DNA from: Pseudomonas syringae
Lineage (GTDB): Bacteria; Pseudomonadota; Gammaproteobacteria; Pseudomonadales; Pseudomonadaceae
Reading direction: 5' to 3'
DNA length: 44,027 bases
Assembly (NCBI RefSeq): GCF_021606685.1
Contig: NZ_WKCB01000049.1
Coordinates: forward strand, 1-44,027
The stretch's first letter is position 1; each line of letters begins with the position of its first letter. Shown in pieces: positions 42,013 through 44,027 of this stretch. Below the pieces are notes generated by a model that ran no database searches, had not been told where the DNA came from, and saw nothing but the letters and a program-made list of their open reading frames with translations. The position numbers and the translations under genes are program-made.

Positions 42013-44027
42013 ATGCCACTGCGCCAGCGTCTTGAAAATCTACCGGTAGGGCAGAAACTGCTGGCCGCCCTGCTGGTGCTGTTGACCACCGTTTTACTGG
42101 TGGCCAACCTGACGTTCATCAGCGCCGCCTACTGGATCTCTCAGGAAAGCATGGCACCCCAGGCCCTGCAGGCCATCGGCCGCCTGGTGTCCAACCCGGC
42201 CCTGGCCGCCGACGCCCTCGAATCGCCCACCAAGGCGAATGCGCTGCTCAATGAGCTGACCAGCTATTCGCCGTTGCGCGCCGCCGCCTTGTACGACGGC
42301 CAGGGCAACCGCCTGGCGCAGATGCAACATGGGGATCGCCTGCACCTGCCGGACACCTATCGGCACATCGAAGCCTGGCGCGTAACCGAATTTCGCAGCA
42401 ACCAGGTCATCACCCTGCCCCGCGCCGGCCAGCCGTCCGGTCACCTGCTGCTGGTGGCCAGCAGTGAGCTGCCGGTAGCCTTCTATACCGGCACCTTGAC
42501 GGCCAGCCTGGGCATCCTGATTTTCAGCGTGCTGCTGTGGCTGATCATCGCCCGGCAGATCAAACGCCTGATCACCCGGCCCATCCATGAGCTGGAAGAA
42601 CTGTCACGCCAGGTTACGCGGGAAGAGAACTACGCCCTGCGCGCCGGCCGTGGCAACCATGATGAAATCGGCAGCCTGGCCGAGGCGTTCAACACCATGC
42701 TGTCGCGCATCGAAGCCCGTGAGCAACAGCTCAAACGCGCACGGGACGACTCCCAGGCCGCCTACGACCAGGCCCAGGGCTTGGCTGAAGAAACCCGCCA
42801 CACCAACCGCAAGCTGGAACTGGAAGTGCAGGTTCGCAGCAAGATCGAGAAAAAACTCACCGGCTTTCAGAATTACCTGAACAGCATCATCGACTCGATG
42901 CCCTCGGCGTTGATCGCCCTGGATGAGCAACTCTACGTGACACAGTGGAACCAGGAAGCCAGTGCACTCTCCGGTACGCGCCTGGACGAAGCCCTGAACC
43001 AGCCGATCTACCTCGCCTTCCAACCGCTCAAACCGTACCTGCCGCAGATCAAGGCCACGGTGGAGCAACACACGGTGGAACGGATCGAACGCGTCACCTG
43101 GGTCAAGGACGATGAGCCCAAGCATTACGCCCTGACCTTCTACCCGCTGAGCGGCGGCGCCGGGCGCGGCGTGGTGATCCGTATCGACGACATCACGCAG
43201 CGCCTGTCTCTTGAAGAGATGATGGTGCAGTCAGAAAAAATGCTCTCGGTTGGTGGCCTCGCCGCCGGCATGGCCCACGAAATCAACAACCCGCTGGGGG
43301 CGATCCTGCACAACGTGCAAAACATTCGCCGCCGGCTTTCCCCCGAGCTGCCCAAGAACCTGGAATACGCCGAGCAGGCGGGTATCGAACTGGAAACGGT
43401 CAACCGTTACCTGGAGGGTCGCGAAGTGCCGCAACTGCTCGACGGCATTCAGCAGGCCGGGGCACGGGCGGCAAAGATCGTCACCCATATGCTCAGCTTC
43501 AGCCGCCGCAGCAACCGCCAGATGGCGCCCTGCGACCTGCCGGCGCTGATCGATCAAGCCGTGGAAATCGCCGGTAACGACTTCGACCTGGCCATCGGCT
43601 TCGACTTCAAGGGCCAGGCGATCATCCGCCAGTTCGACCCGCAACTGGGCCCGGTGCCCGGCACCGCCAACGAGCTGGAGCAAGTACTGCTCAACCTGTT
43701 GAAAAACGCGGCCCAGGCGATTCATTTGCGTGAAAACGACAGCGAACCGGGGCGCATCATCCTGCGCACCCGCCTCAACCCGCCGTGGGCGGAGATCCAG
43801 GTGGAAGACAACGGCATCGGCATGAGTGAAAACGTACGCAAACGTACGTTCGAGCCGTTCTTCACCACCAAGGAAATCGGCCAGGGCACCGGGCTTGGGC
43901 TGTCGGTGTCGTACTTCATCATCACCAACAACCACAAGGGCCAGATGGAAGTGCATTCCACCCTTGGCCAAGGCACGTGCTTCACCCTGCGCCTGCCTCT
44001 GGCCGGCAGCCAATTGCCGCCCTCCCC
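42013..44027 (+). CDS. PAS/HAMP sensor histidine kinase (partial, runs off the window)
   Basis: At least 671 residues; the stop lies beyond the window. Helix 1 is at about 14-40, a periplasmic or extracytoplasmic sensor domain at about 42-158, helix 2 at about 160-182, HAMP at about 183-240, a coiled coil at about 238-285 and a PAS domain at about 288-400. HisKA has H422 in MAHEINNPLGAIL. The ATPase domain shows ELEQVLLNLLKNAAQAI, DNGIGM, FEPFFTTKEIGQG and TGLGLS. By order (mscS-yajQ-panE-kinase) it matches PA4398 of P. aeruginosa, reported to affect swarming and biofilm. No response-regulator gene is seen in the window. Start is ATG 42013. Confidence 0.9.
   Translation, partial: MPLRQRLENLPVGQKLLAALLVLLTTVLLVANLTFISAAYWISQESMAPQALQAIGRLVSNPALAADALESPTKANALLNELTSYSPLRAAALYDGQGNRLAQMQHGDRLHLPDTYRHIEAWRVTEFRSNQVITLPRAGQPSGHLLLVASSELPVAFYTGTLTASLGILIFSVLLWLIIARQIKRLITRPIHELEELSRQVTREENYALRAGRGNHDEIGSLAEAFNTMLSRIEAREQQLKRARDDSQAAYDQAQGLAEETRHTNRKLELEVQVRSKIEKKLTGFQNYLNSIIDSMPSALIALDEQLYVTQWNQEASALSGTRLDEALNQPIYLAFQPLKPYLPQIKATVEQHTVERIERVTWVKDDEPKHYALTFYPLSGGAGRGVVIRIDDITQRLSLEEMMVQSEKMLSVGGLAAGMAHEINNPLGAILHNVQNIRRRLSPELPKNLEYAEQAGIELETVNRYLEGREVPQLLDGIQQAGARAAKIVTHMLSFSRRSNRQMAPCDLPALIDQAVEIAGNDFDLAIGFDFKGQAIIRQFDPQLGPVPGTANELEQVLLNLLKNAAQAIHLRENDSEPGRIILRTRLNPPWAEIQVEDNGIGMSENVRKRTFEPFFTTKEIGQGTGLGLSVSYFIITNNHKGQMEVHSTLGQGTCFTLRLPLAGSQLPPS

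Overview
The window looks like chromosomal core DNA of a Pseudomonas of the fluorescens group. The basis is gene content and order (arcD-arcA-arcB-arcC; gcsR-gcvH-gcvP-sdaA-gcvT; ruvC-ruvA-ruvB-ybgC-tolQRAB-pal-cpoB-queE-queC-tRNA-Lys; yebC-aspS; slyX-HIT-oprD; mscS-yajQ-panE-sensor kinase), GC-rich coding with strong Shine-Dalgarno sites, and many REP doublets (REPINs) of the type common in this group. Gene order from queC to oprD closely follows what I recall of P. aeruginosa PA0976 to PA0958. No IS element, prophage, CRISPR array, toxin-antitoxin pair or obvious defence system was seen.

Layout. (1) 1-3470: end of a REPIN, a Spy/CpxP-like periplasmic protein, its sensor kinase (cpxA-like), and a CoA-transferase whose domain order looks permuted. 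(2) 3619-10630: arginine deiminase region. Two equal-length ArcD-type antiporter genes stand head to head. The right-hand one leads arcD-arcA-arcB-arcC-DUF5064, preceded by a well-placed ANR-type box. Arginine is taken up, deiminated, phosphorolysed to ornithine and carbamoyl phosphate, and ATP is made. (3) 10841-18720: the glycine regulon. GcsR (ACT-PAS-AAA+-HTH) is followed by three 18-bp dyads and a -24/-12 promoter, then gcvH, gcvP, sdaA and gcvT, which turn glycine into serine and pyruvate. glyA, which sits inside this operon in P. aeruginosa, is absent, and a REPIN lies at that position. (4) 19114-21104: cold-shock protein, RDD membrane protein, nadA. (5) 21594-30436, minus strand: tRNA-Lys(TTT), queC-queE (queuosine precursor), the Tol-Pal envelope operon with ybgC and cpoB, and ruvB-ruvA. 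(6) 30505-34698, minus: ruvC, yebC, aspS, a zinc-ribbon protein and a ribbon-helix-helix protein. (7) 34879-39273: Dps-like protein, a membrane protein fused to a cold-shock domain, slyX, a HIT hydrolase and an OprD-family porin with a long upstream region. (8) 39462-44027: MscS-type channel, yajQ, panE, and a PAS/HAMP sensor kinase that runs off the window end.

The most useful second-look items are the three-site GcsR/sigma-54 control region, the paired arcD genes with their 422-bp divergent region, the permuted CoA-transferase, the membrane-tethered cold-shock domain, the inverted repeat upstream of oprD, the apparently empty tRNA-Lys integration site, and REPINs whose two arms carry matching variants. 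I found no clear undescribed system. Most of the window is ordinary, well-conserved chromosome.
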